Shown here: positions 30,035 to 43,959 of the stretch, in pieces
Layout: every line of letters starts with the position of its first letter
How positions within the stretch are numbered: the first letter of the stretch is position 1
Assembly (NCBI RefSeq): GCF_963678635.1
Contig: NC_087063.1
Coordinates: 16,373,006-16,437,005, forward strand
From: Symsagittifera roscoffensis
Taxonomy: Eukaryota; Xenacoelomorpha; Acoela; Convolutidae
Reading direction: 5' to 3'
Length of the DNA stretch: 64,000 nucleotides
The notes under the pieces: model-generated
What the model was told of the DNA's origin: nothing
Databases searched by the model: none
What the model saw: only the letters and a program-made list of their open reading frames with translations
Position numbers and translations under genes: made by a program

Positions 30035-32665
30035 ATAAGAAAGTCGAAATGGCGCGGCGAAAACAAAGACGAAATAACTTCTATGTTTGAAAGTGGATTC
30101 TAAGGTTTAAGATTCGATCCAGTTTTCTTTATATGGGCTAGTTTTCGGAAAATTTTGATCAAAAAGTTATCTTGAAATATAAAGAGCATCACCGTGCTAT
30201 ATTTCTAGTGAGATATCAAATTAAAGCCCTTTCGACGTGTTTAGAACGATTACAAAAGAAATTTCAAAAAATTTTCCAGTGGGGCGAAAAACGTTTTTTT
30301 TTAAAAGTTTTTTCAAGTTATCAGTCAACTTTGAGCAAGTAAAGCAATCGAGTAACGTCCGTTATATGAAAATTTAACTTTCTATAGGCTTTAAGACTAA
30401 GAAAACTTTTTTTACTAAAAGAAAACTAGTTTTGCGCTTCTGTTGCAAATTATGTTTTTTTGTTTGTCATTCATATTTCTCGAGTATGCCTAATTCACTA
30501 ATTTTTTACCCAATTGTATAGTTTTCTTATCCCACCACGCGGTGAAGAAAAAACTTTTTTGTAGTGTTTTTAAGGAATGTGGTTGAAATATTCTGTGCTA
30601 CTTGCACAGCAACCGGCTATCCTTGTTTTAAATGGGATTCGGTTAGTCGATTTTCAGAAAAATCAAAACCTTACTGGAAAAGAGCCGTAAGTTTGTGTGC
30701 CATCCGAAGTTTCGTTGTATTAATCAGTTTTTCAAATGTGAAGTGGAAAAGAGCCAGAATTTGAATTATAGGCATGGTTTTAATACTTGTTTTTTTCACT
30801 ACCCCTCAAGTAGTGACACAAGCTGTTATAGTTAAATGTAAGGGCTCTTTCTCCTTGTAGGCCAACCTGCATTTTTACTTGTACAACTTAAGCTCACAGT
30901 GACCTACTGTTTCTAAAAATTGTTTTTAATCAGGCTATTCAAGCATGTTTTTGTCTTCATAACAATTTTTTACTGCCATAAAACTGATGTCTATGCGAGA
31001 TGGCGGAAATTTTAGGTATAACATATGAAGGACAAATGTGTCCAGGATAGTTAGCGGCTCTGTTTCAGTTTGCATTTTTTGATTTTCTCTGAAATTACAT
31101 TTAAGAAAGCCTGTTTTAAATGACTTTTAATGTTCTAAATTGCAACAAGGCATAGCGTAAACAATTGAATCAAATGGAAAAACATTTTTTTCATGCAAAT
31201 TGCGGTATGAACAATGTTTAGACAACACTAAGTGCGGGTCGGAAGCTGGAAGAAAGCTTTGTGAGTTTGTTCACCTTATGAAGTTTCATTACATTATGAC
31301 TACGTTGAAGCGCCCAAGATTTGATAAGTTGAATACACTCCCTCCAACCAGTTGCCCTATAGTTAAAAAAACTATAATTGCTCCCTCCAACCAATGTATG
31401 GTTTTTACAATTTCAGCGGACTAAATTTGGCGCTCTGATCATTCGTGATAGTGCCTCCAATGAACAAATAAAAACATTGAATGGGCTGAAAGACAGGCAG
31501 GAAATATCAGTCGGGTCCATTCCGTCTAGAGTGACTTGTCTGGAAGATAAAGTCATTCAGTTGACTGCTCAATTAGCCGAAATGAATAAAAAATTTGAAG
31601 CCAAAACTGCACGAATTCCAGTTGCACCAAATCTTATCAAGAATAGTTTGCTTCGAGAAGTTGATATCTCGACTAGCATTCCGACTGGGTTTTCCCTCAA
31701 TACTTTCAGAACTGGAGGTAGCATGAACTTTGCAGCTGTGCATCCTTATTGCCAGGGTTTTGAGGGCTGTTACACGGAAACAGCTCCCAATAATTCGGTA
31801 ACGCCAGAGAAGTGTGCGGAGGCTGGTGCCGACCGGCCGGTCTGGTACGGCAGATATAACATGGGACCCCGCCTGACCAGAGGTGGACTATCGACGGGGT
31901 GGGCAACCATAACCGACGGGCATCTTTTGAAATTGAAAGGCACCCGAATCGATAAACACGAGACCACAGTAAACATGCCATGTATCGAGGCAGGGGCTGC
32001 GACCTTGGTCCGATTTACAGCTTGGATTAAGTGTGTCAAGGGAGCAGTCCAATTTTCAGTTGACTACCCGTTCTGGGACAACCCATCTGGTCTTCTGGAA
32101 GGAGAAAGAAAGAATGGCTTATGCCGAGCTCAAGATTGCGTGGGATCACCTCAAGGCAAAGCGTCTTATTGGCGTTTAAGGAGCGATCATTCTCAAAAAA
32201 AATTAAAAGTTGGATCGAAGAATTTTTTTGAAATTGTTGCTTTTATTAACATAATTCTTATTGATCGAGTTTTTTGGTCTTTAGGTCGTATGGTTGCTTT
32301 TTTTTAAGGAAAAATTTCACGCTTGCTCATTTTAATACCTGGGAACGGTTCGACTTAAATTGTTTCAAGTTTAGTTTAAGAACGGAGCTTAGATACGCCT
32401 TGGATCTTTTTCCCCGCTACTATTTCTCCGCTTTTGCAAAAGTTCGTTACAAGGTGCACAATTCGTGTATGCTTATTTGTCTAATTCTTTCTTAACAGGG
32501 GAGATCTTTGTTACAACGAACGAACAATTGGGGGGGGGGGGGGTTAGTTAACAAGATCCACGCTCTTTACATGCAAAAATGCAAATGGCGAAAAAATAGA
32601 GCTTGACTTTTAGTTTCAAAGTTGGATTTTTAGTTTTCAGATTCCTAACATAATTATAAATGGAA
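30035..32665 (+). repeat. Tandem unit B2 (2,631 bp)
   Basis: Second head-to-tail unit, same boundaries as B1. Confidence 0.93.
31417..32082 (+). CDS. Lectin-like gene, central exon copy B2
   Basis: Same exon as B1 with a few substitutions: Cys to Ser in the PTGF-x-LNTF motif, Arg to Leu in GPR-x-TRGG, and Gly to Ala in STGW-x-TITDG. The reading frame is uninterrupted and the acceptor is intact. The substitutions fall in the beta domain, so the copies may differ in ligand binding; this is inference. The donor is placed by analogy with B1. Confidence 0.6.
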
Positions 32666-35297
32666 ATAAGAAAGTCGAAATGGCGCGGCGAAAACAAAGA
32701 CGAAATAACTTCTATGTTTGAAAGTGGATTCTAAGGTTTAAGATTCGATCCAGTTTTCTTTATATGAGCTAGTTTTCGGAAAATTTTGATCAAAAAGTTA
32801 TCTTGAAATATAAAGAGCATCACCGTGCTATATTTCTAGTGAGATATCAAATTAAAGCCCTTTCGACGTGTTTAGAACGATTACAAAAGAAATTTCAAAA
32901 AATTTTCCAGTGGGGCGAAAAACGTTTTTTTTTTTAAAGTTTTTTCAAGTTATCAGTCAACTTTGAGCAAGTAAAGCAATCGAGTAACGTCCGTTATATG
33001 AAAATTTAACTTTCTATAGGCTTTAAGACTAAGAAAACTTTTTTTACTAAAAGAAAACTAGTTTTGCGCTTCTGTTGCAAATTATGTTTTTTTGTTTGTC
33101 ATTCATATTTCTCGAGTATGCCTAATTCACTAATTTTTTACCCAATTGTATAGTTTTCTTATCCCACCACGCGGTGAAGAAAAAACCTTTTTGTAGTGTT
33201 TTTAAGGAATGTGGTTGAAATATTCTGTGCTACTTGCACAGCAACCGGCTATCCTTGTTTTAAATGGGATTCGGTTAGTCGATTTTCAGAAAAATCAAAA
33301 CCTTACTGGAAAAGAGCCGTAAGTTTGTGTGCCATCCGAAGTTTCGTTGTATTAATCAGTTTTTCAAATGTGAAGTGGAAAAGAGCCAGAATTTGAATTA
33401 TAGGCATGGTTTTAATACTTGTTTTTTTCACTACCCCTCAAGTAGTGACACAAGCTGTTATAGTTAAATGTAAGGGCTCTTTCTCCTTGTAGGCCAACCT
33501 GCATTTTTACTTGTACAACTTAAGCTCACAGTGACCTACTGTTTCTAAAAATTGTTTTTAATCAGGCTATTCAAGCATGTTTTTGTCTTCATAACAATTT
33601 TTTACTGCCATAAAACTGATGTCTATGCGAGATGGCGGAAATTTTAGGTATAATGTATGAAGGACAAATGTGTCCAGGTTAGTTAGCGGCTCTGTTTCAG
33701 TTTGCATTTTTTGATTTTCTCTGAAATTACATTTAAGAAAGCCTGTTTTAAATGACTTTTAATGTTCTAAATTGCAACAAGGCATAGCGTAAACAATTGA
33801 ATCAAATGGAAAAACATTTTTTCATGCAAATTGCGGTATGAGAACAATGTTTAGACAACACTAAGTGCGGGTCGGAAGCTGGAAGAAAGCTTTGTGAGTT
33901 TGTTCACCTTATGAAGTTTCATTACCTTATGACTACGTTGAAGCGCCCAAGATTTGATAAGTTGAATACACTCCCTCCAACCAGTTGCCCTATAGTTAAA
34001 AAAACTATAATTGCTCCCTCCAACCAATGTATGGTTTTTACAATTTCAGCGGTTTAAATTTGGCGCTCTGATCATTCGTGATAGTGCCTCCAATGAACAA
34101 ATAAAAACATTGAATGGGCTGAAAGGCAGGCAGGAAATATCAGTCGGGTCCATTCCGTCTAGAGTGACTTGTCTGGAAGATAAAGTCATTCAGTTGACTG
34201 CTCAATTAGCCGAAATGAATAAAAAATTTGAAGCCAAAACTGCACGAATTCCAGTTGCACCAAATCTTATCAAGAATAGTTTGCTTCGAGAAGTTGATAT
34301 CTCGACTAGCATTCCGACTGGGTTTTCCCTCAATACTTTCAGAACTGGAGGTAGCATGAACTTTGCAGCTGTGCATCCTAATTGCCAGGGTTTTGAGGGC
34401 TGTTACACGGAAACAGCTCCCAATAATTCGGTAACGCCAGAGAAGTGTGCGGAGGCTGGTGCCGACCGGCCGGTCTGGTACGGCAGATATAACATGGGAC
34501 CCCGCCGGACCAGAGGTGGACTATCGACGGGGTGGGGAACCATAACCGACGGGCATCTTTTGAAATTGAAAGGCACCCGAATCGATAAACACGAGACCAC
34601 AGTAAACATGCCATGTATCGAGGCAGGGGCTGCGACCTTGGTCCGATTTACAGCTTGGATTAAGTGTGTCAAGGGAGCAGTCCAATTTTCAGTTGACTAC
34701 CCGTTCTGGGACAACCCATCTGGTCTTCTGGAAGGAGAAAGAAAGAATGGCTCATGCCGAGCTCAAGATTGCGTGGGATCACCTCAAGGCAAAGCGTCTT
34801 ATTGGCGTTTAAGGAGCGATCATTCTCAAAAAAAAATAAAAGTTGGATCGAAGAATTTTTTTGAAATTGTTGTTTTTATTAACATAATTCTTATTGATCG
34901 AGTTTTTTGGTCTTTAGGTCGTATGGTTGCCTTTTTTAAGGAAAAATTTCACGCTTGCTCATTTTAATACCTGGGAACGGTTCGACTTAAATTGTTTCAA
35001 GTTTAGTTTAAGAACGGAGCTTAGATACGCCTTGGATCTTTTTCCCCGCTACTATTTCCCCGCTTTTGCAAAAGTTCGTTACAAGGTGCACAATTCGTGT
35101 ATGCTTATTTGTCTAATTCTTTCTTAACAGGGGAGATATTTGTTACAACGAACGAACAATTGGGGGGGGGGAGGGGGGTTAGTTAACAAGATCCACGCTT
35201 TTTACATGCAAAAATGCAAATGGCGAAAAAATAGAGCTTGACTTTTAGTTTCAAAGTTGGATTTTTAGTTTTCAGATTCCTAACATAATTATAAATG
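32666..35297 (+). repeat. Tandem unit B3 (~2,632 bp)
   Basis: Third unit. Its right junction at aattataaatgg is followed by unrelated sequence (ctagttttctc), marking the array end. Confidence 0.92.
34050..34715 (+). CDS. Lectin-like gene, central exon copy B3
   Basis: Same exon as B1 and B2. It begins Arg-Phe-Lys instead of Arg-Thr-Lys, has Gly for Asp in LNGLK-x-RQE, and Asn for Tyr in AVHP-x-CQGF. It is the closest copy to the terminal exon at 36065 (about 1.35 kb intron). The frame and acceptor are intact. Confidence 0.6.
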
Positions 35298-35465
35298 GCT
35301 AGTTTTCTCAAATTTACTCAGTTTTTTAAATTGACAATCCTAAAAGATTCTTGGTGCTCTCTGCAATGATGAAGTTTTTCTATATGGTGGGGGAAGACAT
35401 AAGACATGCATTTTCGTCCGTTTCAAAAATAGCCGCTTTTTGGGAATGTCCCACGTTTCGCCGCA

Positions 35466-35683
35466 CACACATTTCGCCCCTCTTAAATCTAGTGGCACAT
35501 TTCGCCCCCTAATAATTTCACACATTTCGTCCTCGCACGTTTCGCCCCTAACTTATTACACAGTTAATTAACGCCGCTTTGTTAATGCACACTTTAGGGG
35601 CGAATTGTGCGTGTAATTTATGAGGGGCGAAATGTGCGAGGGGGCGAAATGTGGCACTAGATTTAAGAGGGGCGAAATGTGTG
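35466..35683. mobile_element. MITE with cacatttcgcccc tandem motifs in inverted ends
   Basis: Left arm 35466-35508 and right arm 35641-35683 are near-perfect inverted repeats containing two cacatttcgcccc units and an attached tcttaaatctagtg. Further copies of the motif lie inside. It has the same design as the 23864 element (short tandem units within inverted ends), with a different motif. Confidence 0.6.
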
Positions 35684-36064
35684 AATACAGTTTTTTTGGT
35701 TCCGTTGAGCCTGTACACTTTGTTTTTTTAAAAAAAACTTGAAATTGGATGCGTTGCTCATGTTGTTTCGAAGTAATAACGAGCATAAATACACACTGTT
35801 TGATATCAGCTTTTCTATATCAGTTTTTTCTGTAATTTTCTGATATGCTGATTTTTTGGACGCAAGGTGGATACTTTTGCAATTGCATTCAACAATGCCT
35901 CAAAAAATGTTTAATTCCTTATAGTTTTAGTTCAGACTTTCGTAGAAAGTGAGGGAATATTTGTTTTCAGCTTCCTCGAGCTCATTTATTTTTTCCAATC
36001 GACCTTTGACTAAATTAATTTCTTTGAGAAAATGCGAACTTAAAATTGGCCGCTCTGTCTCCAG

Positions 36065-36264
36065 GTTGGTTTAAAATGGACGATTTGGTATCAATCAGCA
36101 ATATAACAAAATTAAACTACTGTGATAGTTTTCTACTGCGATGTTTCGGACCTACCGGTAGTGGCGGATTGGGAGACTTCGAGATCTTCATCGCTCTTCC
36201 CCGTGCAAGTCTGGTGGATGCAGAAAACAAGGTTACTTTGTTGCCGTACCCAAGTGAATGGTAA
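36065..36264 (+). CDS. Lectin-like gene, terminal exon C
   Basis: Acceptor cgctctgtctccag, then GT|TGG TTT AAA in phase 1 and 65 codons to TAA. The peptide includes WFKMDDLVSISNI, LLRCFGPTGSGGLGDFEIFI and LPRASLV, with a beta-rich look consistent with completing the central exon's domain. The other two frames close at once, so an incoming phase-1 exon is required. This fits the candidate donors in the B exons. Single copy. Confidence 0.55.
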
Positions 36265-38815
36265 TAATCAACAAGAACTTTTCTCTGCTGTCAATGTGAA
36301 ACTTTAAAGTTACTTAATGTTACAAGTTTCAGACGATTTCACGAGTAAATTGAGGATAAAATTTCAATTCAATTGAATTTTGCTTGTTTAAACTGTTTTT
36401 TTTTGAGTGCCTATTATCAACAAACTAGCTCCAAGAAATTTTATTACCATCGGGCTTTTTGATCTTCTTAATAAGTGACTTTCTCTCATTTAAGTGTCAA
36501 TGAGCAATATGAATACACTTATTTAGGTCCAAACTTTTGTTTCAGAAAAAAAATCGAAAATTGTTCACGTTCATAATTGATGTTTTGTTGTTGAATTTTA
36601 ATCGTGAAGTTCAATTCAAACTAATTTGCTAAACAGAAATCACGTTACGTTCTCCAATAACAAAAATTCAAATAGAGTGGAAAAAAAACGCGAATGAATT
36701 TTATCTTAAAAAACGAAGTTCATTTTTTTTAGAATCCCCAGCAGAATGAAAAATTTAAAAACTTAGCGGAATGAAAAATTGAACAAAAAAACTATTGATC
36801 ATAAAAAAAGCTAAAAAATTGAAAACAGCACGTAAAGAATCTTTTTTTTTTCAGAGTCGATGAGCGTAGTTTAGACTCTTATAAAGGACGCAATGATTTT
36901 TTCCCGTTTTTTTTAGGAAAAATCTTGAAAGTTGTTTAGGCTCAAATTAACTCTTTCGCGATTCGATTGCTTTTTAGTTAGTTATTTTCCTTTGTTAAAA
37001 GGAATGCAATCTTTACTATCAAACGGCAAAACTCTAGGTTCACAATAAATGTCATCAATTTCTAGTTTGGAATGTGGAATTCAATTTTCAGATTTCCCAG
37101 CGAAATAAAAGTCGTACTTATTGATCCAGTTTTGTCAAAATGGTTTAATTTTACAAAAGAACTTCCAATCATAAATTGTTTTAGAAATTCAACTAGCCTT
37201 AAATTTTTTGAATTTTGGAAGGCGAGATTTTTCATTGAAAACAAGTCAGTATTGGGTTAGTTTTACTAAAATAACTTTACTAAAGAACTTCCAATGATAA
37301 ATTGTTTTAGAAATTCAACTAGCTCTAAATTTTTTGAATTTCGAAAGGCGAGATTTTTTATTGAAAACAAATCAGTATACTTTTTCTGTTTAATAGGGTT
37401 CATTGACTCTTTTCAAACTGTCTGGTGGCTATGTTTTTGTTTTATTGATTTCATTGATACTTCTCTAATTCTCTCGGCTGAGCTTAGAAAAACACAGAGT
37501 TATAATGGATGAATTGCTTTTATTTTTTGATATCAGTTGCATCGTACCTTTTTCAAGTTTTAAGAGTCGACTAACGCAGTGAAAACGTAAATAGTTCTTG
37601 ATGATTATTTTTTTCAGGAAAAGTCTTAGAATTTTTTCACCCTTTAATTTGGTTTTCCGCTGTTTGACTTCCGATTTTTTGAAGTTCAGATCATTGCTTT
37701 TGTTAAAAGAAAGTCAAACTCCTTTATCGAATAGGAAAAATATAATTGTCACAAAAAATGTGATCTACTTTTAATTTCAAAAAGGTAGTTTAATTTTCAT
37801 ATTCCGCTGCGGAATAAAACTTTTTACCTATTGATGTAGTTATGTTTAATTTGAGTTAATGTTGCTTTAAGACTAAAAACTGTTTCTGTTTTTATTTTTA
37901 ATTTTTCTAACCACCGGTCCTACTCAGTACAGTACCAGCCGTGAGGAGAGCGATGCCATCCATTTTGCCATGGTTGCCACGGTTCCACCTGGAGGAGGCG
38001 GATGACACTAGGACCCCTGTACCCGTGACCGAAGCTCGTTTTGAACGCACGGCACTCCTTTGCATTTAGAGACGCTCTCGTTAATCCACTCGACGATGGA
38101 TGCACTCACATTAATCGACTCTATTCTAACTGTGTGTCGGCTTAGTTTGCTTCTTTAGTTGGTTTTTTCTTAAGTTGAAGCGCTTTCGCTAGAAGTCAGT
38201 TTCTGGCAGTTAGGATTTTTTATCCTCTAAATGAGATAGGACTCTTTTTTCAACTGCTGCTGCAATGATGACATGCCAAATGGAAATTAAATTACACATG
38301 CTTCACAGCGCGAATCACTAAACACATCACAGATGATTTTACTCTAGCTATAGAAAATTTTTGAAAAAACTTTTTTGCTAGGGAATTTTTGCATTTTCCG
38401 AGCGGATATTTCAATTGATAGCTTGTGTTTTTCCTGAAATAATTTATTAGTAGGGTACTGATAAAGAAAAGGGACTGATCCAGGGGTGAATTTAATAGGC
38501 AAATAAGAGAGACAGTAACGGAAACAAAGTAGAAGCAAGGCACCCAATTAGAAAAACTTTATTAGCCGAATAGAGAATTACTAATTGTTACAGCAGTTAC
38601 TCTTCGATGGGAGGGCAAGCAAGTTGTAAAACTATTATTCGTTTACCGCCTCGTTTAAGTAAGTAGTTGGTAGTAAAGCGAGTTCAACTCATGGGGGTAG
38701 GGGGCTGAGCTGGGGCGCAGGCTGGAGCTAGGAGCTAAATTTAATCGAAAATTATTCCCTGATTATACAAAAAATCAATAGCACCAAAGGGTTGCGATAA
38801 TTAATTAAACATTAC
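36265..38815. other. Mostly noncoding spacer with one 126-bp tandem duplication
   Basis: Two adjacent copies of a ~105-120 bp segment recur with a 126-bp period (about 37152-37255 and 37278-37380, core agaacttccaat). A GC-rich island at 37910-38120 holds a minus-strand frame (38105-37920) with a Trp-rich end (EPWQPWQNGWHRSPHGWYC then stop) that could be an exon, but no splice context was established. Otherwise there is no gene. Confidence 0.4.
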
Positions 38816-39640
38816 TTGCTATCTCTGAACTGTTTTGTTCTTTGTAGCGTTTTTTGTAGTATGGTTCATCAAGGTCATGTTACATTTTCTGTTATCCCAT
38901 TAACTGTTGGTTTTTCTCATAATTATGAAAAACAAAATTGCTCAGCCTTGAAAACTATGCATTGCAAAGTGTGCTTTATTCATTTTTTTGTCGCCAGTAA
39001 GTACAAAGTGTTTTCACCAAGTTCATTTTACATCCTTTAGTGTCTTCGTAACTTTTGATTTGACCATAAGCATGAAAATGAAAATTTCTCAGCATCAAAA
39101 AAATAATGAAAAATTTTATTTGTTCAAATTTTGTCTCATCAAATGTAGTATGTCACGTCACGATTATGTGACATCATAAGTTATCTCATTAACTATGATT
39201 TTTTGACCATATGCGTGAACATAAAAGTTACACAGCTTAAAAAACTTTGTTAGAAAAAAATGCATTGTTCAAGTTTTTTCTCATCAATTGTATTATCTAT
39301 AAATCATCAAATAAGGTTGACTTCTTTCAACACTTCATGAAAAATCCTCAGCATCGGAAATCATGTTTCAAAATCTGGAGTATGAGCATTTATCTCATGA
39401 TGTTTAGTTTCACTCATCAAGGTTAAGTTCATCATATGTTATCTCGATAAGCATTTTTTTTCACCATAGACTTGAACAAAAAAAGCTTAGTATCTAAGTT
39501 TATGCTTAGAAAAAGGTTCACCGATTGCATTTTGCGTCATAATATGCAGTATAGTATGGCTCATCAAGTTTACGATACTTCATCGCTCAATTCTGGTTCA
39601 ATAGATGAAAAGTGACAAATCTAGGTCTCTTGCAATCTTG
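38816..39640. repeat. Left satellite arm: degenerate ~145-165 bp tandem repeats
   Basis: A motif of the form gtagtatggttcatcaagg followed by gttatctcattaac and a catgaaaa block recurs near 38858, 38998, 39143, 39290, 39380 and 39545. The same motifs occur in reverse complement at 47030-47640 (compare the cattgcaaagtgtgc block at 38958 with gcacactttgctatgca at 47035). Confidence 0.55.
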
Positions 39641-39785
39641 TTATTTCATCAGCTAAAAAATTTGTGAACAAAAACATGAAAAAAATTCTAGTCAACAAAC
39701 TCTTCCAAAATTTGACTTATTTTTGAGTATGTTTTGAGTATGATTTGTTGAATCAACTTATTATTTTTTTCACTTCTGTATATTG

Positions 39786-42700
39786 AAACTTAATCTTGAA
39801 CTACTACGCGAATAACGCATTTTCATTATTAAGCAAAATTAATCAAACAACTTTGTCATTGAAGGCCAGGTACCGTAACGGTAATTTTTTTTAATTTGGA
39901 GACATAAATGCAGAGAACCCAGAGATTGCAAAAAATTTGAGTTTCAAAGACTAATTTTCCTCAAGAAAACTTAACAAAACGACCAAAGTTGTCAAAAAAT
40001 TTGTCAAATTTGCCAAAGTTGTCAAATTTTTTTCAAATTAGTCTATCCAATTTAGTATTTGGGGCGCGACATACTTTCATGTAACAACTTAAAATATTTG
40101 TCAGATGTCGTCAAAATATTTGTCAGATGTCGTCAGACTCTTTGCGAGTCCAAAAATTACAATGATCATAAATCAGACTGTTGATACGAAACACTTTTTT
40201 TTTAAAAGAACCACTGCTCGGAAAATTTGAGAAGATTTGTTTTTTCAAGCGTTCAAATAGAAATTCACAAATTACAAGGCTTTGGTCTAAAATAATTAGA
40301 ATTAAAAAAAACACAGAAAAGTCCTTTCAATCAAATTTGGAATAATGTGAAAATAACTGGATATACGGAGTTACTGAATACAATTTAAGTCGAACTTAAA
40401 ATACACATGTCGAACTTAAAATTTTTAGTTATACAAAACTCAGACAATTATCTTTCTAAAACAGGAAATCCTTACATCTGGTTAATTTTTTTATATTGTA
40501 CATTGAGAGAAATCGCGGGATAAAAATTCACAGCACAAAATTAAGTTTTGAGGAAAATTTCGAAAAAAAGTTGGTTAGGTGCAAGTTAAATTGGGTAGCT
40601 GCAAAATGAAGTGTGACTATTTTAAATCTATTGCCCTCTTTGTAATTTCATCAGTTATTAATTTTGTGATCAGAAACATAAAAAACTTTTAGTCAACATC
40701 AAAAACTCTGCTAGTTTTCAAGCCTTCAAGCCTTCAAATTTCAACTTAGTTTTTAAAACCTTCAAATTGAGGTTAGCAGTTTACCAGGAGCTTTTCCCGT
40801 TGCAATTTTACACAATCACTTCATTTGTTTTTTTAAACAGCAATTGAACCAAGTTTAAGATGCAAATGAAATGATCTATACAATAATATTCAAAAACTGA
40901 TTAAAAAAATGTCTTTTTTATTCTGGTTTGTAATATTTTGTTTTTTGGTTTTTTCTTATGATATTGACAGAACGCAGGCAAGAACACCATATAGTATCCA
41001 TCAGAAATTGATTAACTATTGGAAAACTGACATGAATGACATGCTTATTGCAACAGAGAAACGCCATTTTTATTGCTAGAATTAAAACTATAAAAAGTCA
41101 ATCTGAGAAATTAGTTCAAAAAGTAGAGGCATCAGTAATAAACTTGAAACGTTTTGATCCGCTTTTTTTAGAAAAAAAGTGCATGTAACAACAAAATCAA
41201 GAATGTGATGTAATTGCAAAACATTAAATTTATGAAAAAACTATTATTATGAGCACAAAGATAGGTAGAAATTCCACTGAATGTTAACAATTATAAGGAA
41301 CTGTGAGTTTATTAACTACACGACAGTGTTCTTAGCTATTTTTTTAAGTTTTGCAATCGTTGCATATGATTTTTATCCAAATCGGTGCATTTGGAAAATA
41401 TAAATTTTGAATAAAGTTTGAATATGTTTTTTTTCTGAACCCGTATGTCTTTTTGTATGTATGGAATGTGAAATGTGAAATAAGATTGAAATCATGCTTA
41501 ATGGTAGATAGGGTACTTTTGTTTCCGGATTAAATTTTAATTTCTGCAAATTCAAAAAATTTGCAGATTTAATAAAAATAAATCTGCAATTCTTACAAAA
41601 TAATTGGAAAAAATTTAAAAAAAACAGGAGCTGTTCATTTACACAGGTAAATGCAGGCAAAATACGTTTATGAACTAAAGTGGGAACCTCAATATGACCT
41701 ATGAAGAATTTAAAAAAACACGTTTCCGGAAACGAATAATGACAGGTACTCAAAATCTATCTATGATAAGCTTCAAGTGAGACATTGCTTGAAAAAAAAT
41801 CTAAAACAAAATAAGTTGCGCAAAGTGCAACATACATTGAATTTGGAACCACTTTTTCAAGTTTGCACCAATATGGTAAACAATTCTAATCAGATGAGCC
41901 TTAATCTGTAATCACAAAAAAATTGTTGTGATTTGTTGATTTTATCAATGTTCATTTCGGTTTATTTATACAAACAACAATGTTTATACAATGTTCATTT
42001 CGGTTTATTTATTTTTTCCAAGCAATGTCGAAAGAACAATTTTTGCCTGACCAATTCATGTCTACTGTTTCACGTAAACAGCGAGAATGTAACAATGTTT
42101 ATGTAAACAACAAATTCACAAAACATGTCCAAATCATGCATGTTTAAAACAAAAAAAATCAGATACCATTTAAAATACTTTGAAACTGGAAGTTGTTGTG
42201 AAATTGGAACGTTTTTTATTTATGGATCTATGAAAGTGTTATTTATTTAGGCCAATCATGATTGCGTGTTGTTCTTGAACTGTCAAATTCTAATTATTGT
42301 GAAATCGAACTTGAAATTATTTTCTGTTTTGAATGAATGACAATAAAACATTAAGCTGACTTTATTATTCCTCCAAAGTACTTGGATTGTTGCATAGATG
42401 TATGGATAACTTTCTGAATTCAATTCGCAGATGTGAAAAATAATTAGAAAAGTTTTGCCAATTTTTTCTGCGATAAGAAGACCTTGTCAAATTTATGATT
42501 GATCGTAGTAACAATGAAATAAGAGAACCATCAAAATACCTACGAAAAGAAAGATTTCTGATTGGAGTTTATCGTCCAAAAGTTGCTGCAATATTTTTTC
42601 CCAAAATTAACCCTGTAAACATGCGAAAGATGGTTATTCTTTTTTAATCGAATTACTTGAAACAAAATACTTTTTCAATGAAGCGTTAGTTAAAAAATGC

Positions 42701-43925
42701 AACTTTTTTAACTGATCAAACTTTTCTTTGCGTCATACTATTTAGTTATCGAGACGATTTTTCGATTTTTCAGACAATGCTTATTTCGGAAAAGTAAGAC
42801 CAAATAATTAGTTATGTAAGCTTTTTTCTACCATTAAACCAAAAATCGGGGAAGATTTCTTTGATCCCTGACATCTATAACTATATCCCTAGTTTTATGT
42901 TTTTAAAGTTTGAGGTATCAGATTCACCACTTCTGAATCTTTTTCATTGGGGCGGCAACTTATTCGGGCGGCAACTTGCAACGCTTCTCAACAAAAGGAA
43001 GAAGTTTAGTTTGGTTGTGTTGATTTTGTGTATAGAGGTTGTTGCCCTTATGAACCATAAAAATGAGAAAAAATTCCACACTCGTATTTCAGAATTCATC
43101 GTAATCCAGAAAAAAAACTGCATTTTACTCTCTTCTAACCAATTTTTCTCCAAACTTTCTTAAAAATTTCACATTCTTTATCCTCTGAATTTCTATTTAG
43201 CGATTTTTCATGAACTTGTCTCACTTTACAAATTCAAAAATTTACCTGATGTAATGATTTCCTGTTTTAGAATGATAGATATCTGAGTTTTGTATAACTA
43301 CAATTTTTATGTTTGACATGTGACTTAAATTGTTATCAGTAAATCCGTATATCCAGTTATTTTCACGTTGTTCCAAACTTGATTGAAAGGACTTTCTCTG
43401 TGTCTTTTTTACTCCCAATTAATTTTGGTCAAAAAGCTTGTATACTGCAAACCTCAATTTAAACGCTGGGAAAAATAAAATCTCCTCGATTTTTCCCTAC
43501 TGCGGTTCCAAAAAACGTTTTTTTTGCATCAGAAATCCGATTTGAGGTCATCGCAGTTTTTTAGACTCGCTAAGATTTGCAAAGGAGTCTAAAAAATTGA
43601 TTCAATTTTAACTTTAAAACAAAATTGCCTTGGGTTAAAAAACTCAAACTTTGAAAGATTTTAGACGAAATCTGTCGAATTATTCAAAATTGTACAAGAA
43701 AGTTTGTCGGGCCCCAGAAACTAAATCGGATAGTGTGGTTGAATTTATATAAAGTTTTTTTGATACCCAAGTTTTTTGCAATCATTTGGTTTTCTGCATT
43801 TATAGGCCTCCAAATCTTCGCGGTTACGGTTTTATTCTTTAATGTTGAGGTTATTTGGTTGATTTTGCTTAGCTTTGAAACTGCGTTATTCACATAATAA
43901 TTCAAGGTTACGTTTCATTATTTTT
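39786..43925. mobile_element. ~4.1-kb inverted-repeat element I
   Basis: Left arm about 39786-40092 and right arm about 43680-43925 are diverged reverse complements (gtgaataacgca-type start, then tgcagagaaccc and ccgatttag blocks). A second inverted pair inside (about 40322-40490 and 43255-43402) gives nested symmetry. There is no transposase ORF, so it is non-autonomous or decayed. About 2 kb of the interior is shared with element II. Confidence 0.55.
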
Positions 43926-43959
43926 AAATGTGAGAAATATTTCTTAATTATTTTTTCCC

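Noticed and set aside
27401-35297. Reading the three central exons as serial domain repeats of one long protein
   Set aside because: Entry phase 0 and exit phase 1 do not match, so chaining two copies shifts the frame.
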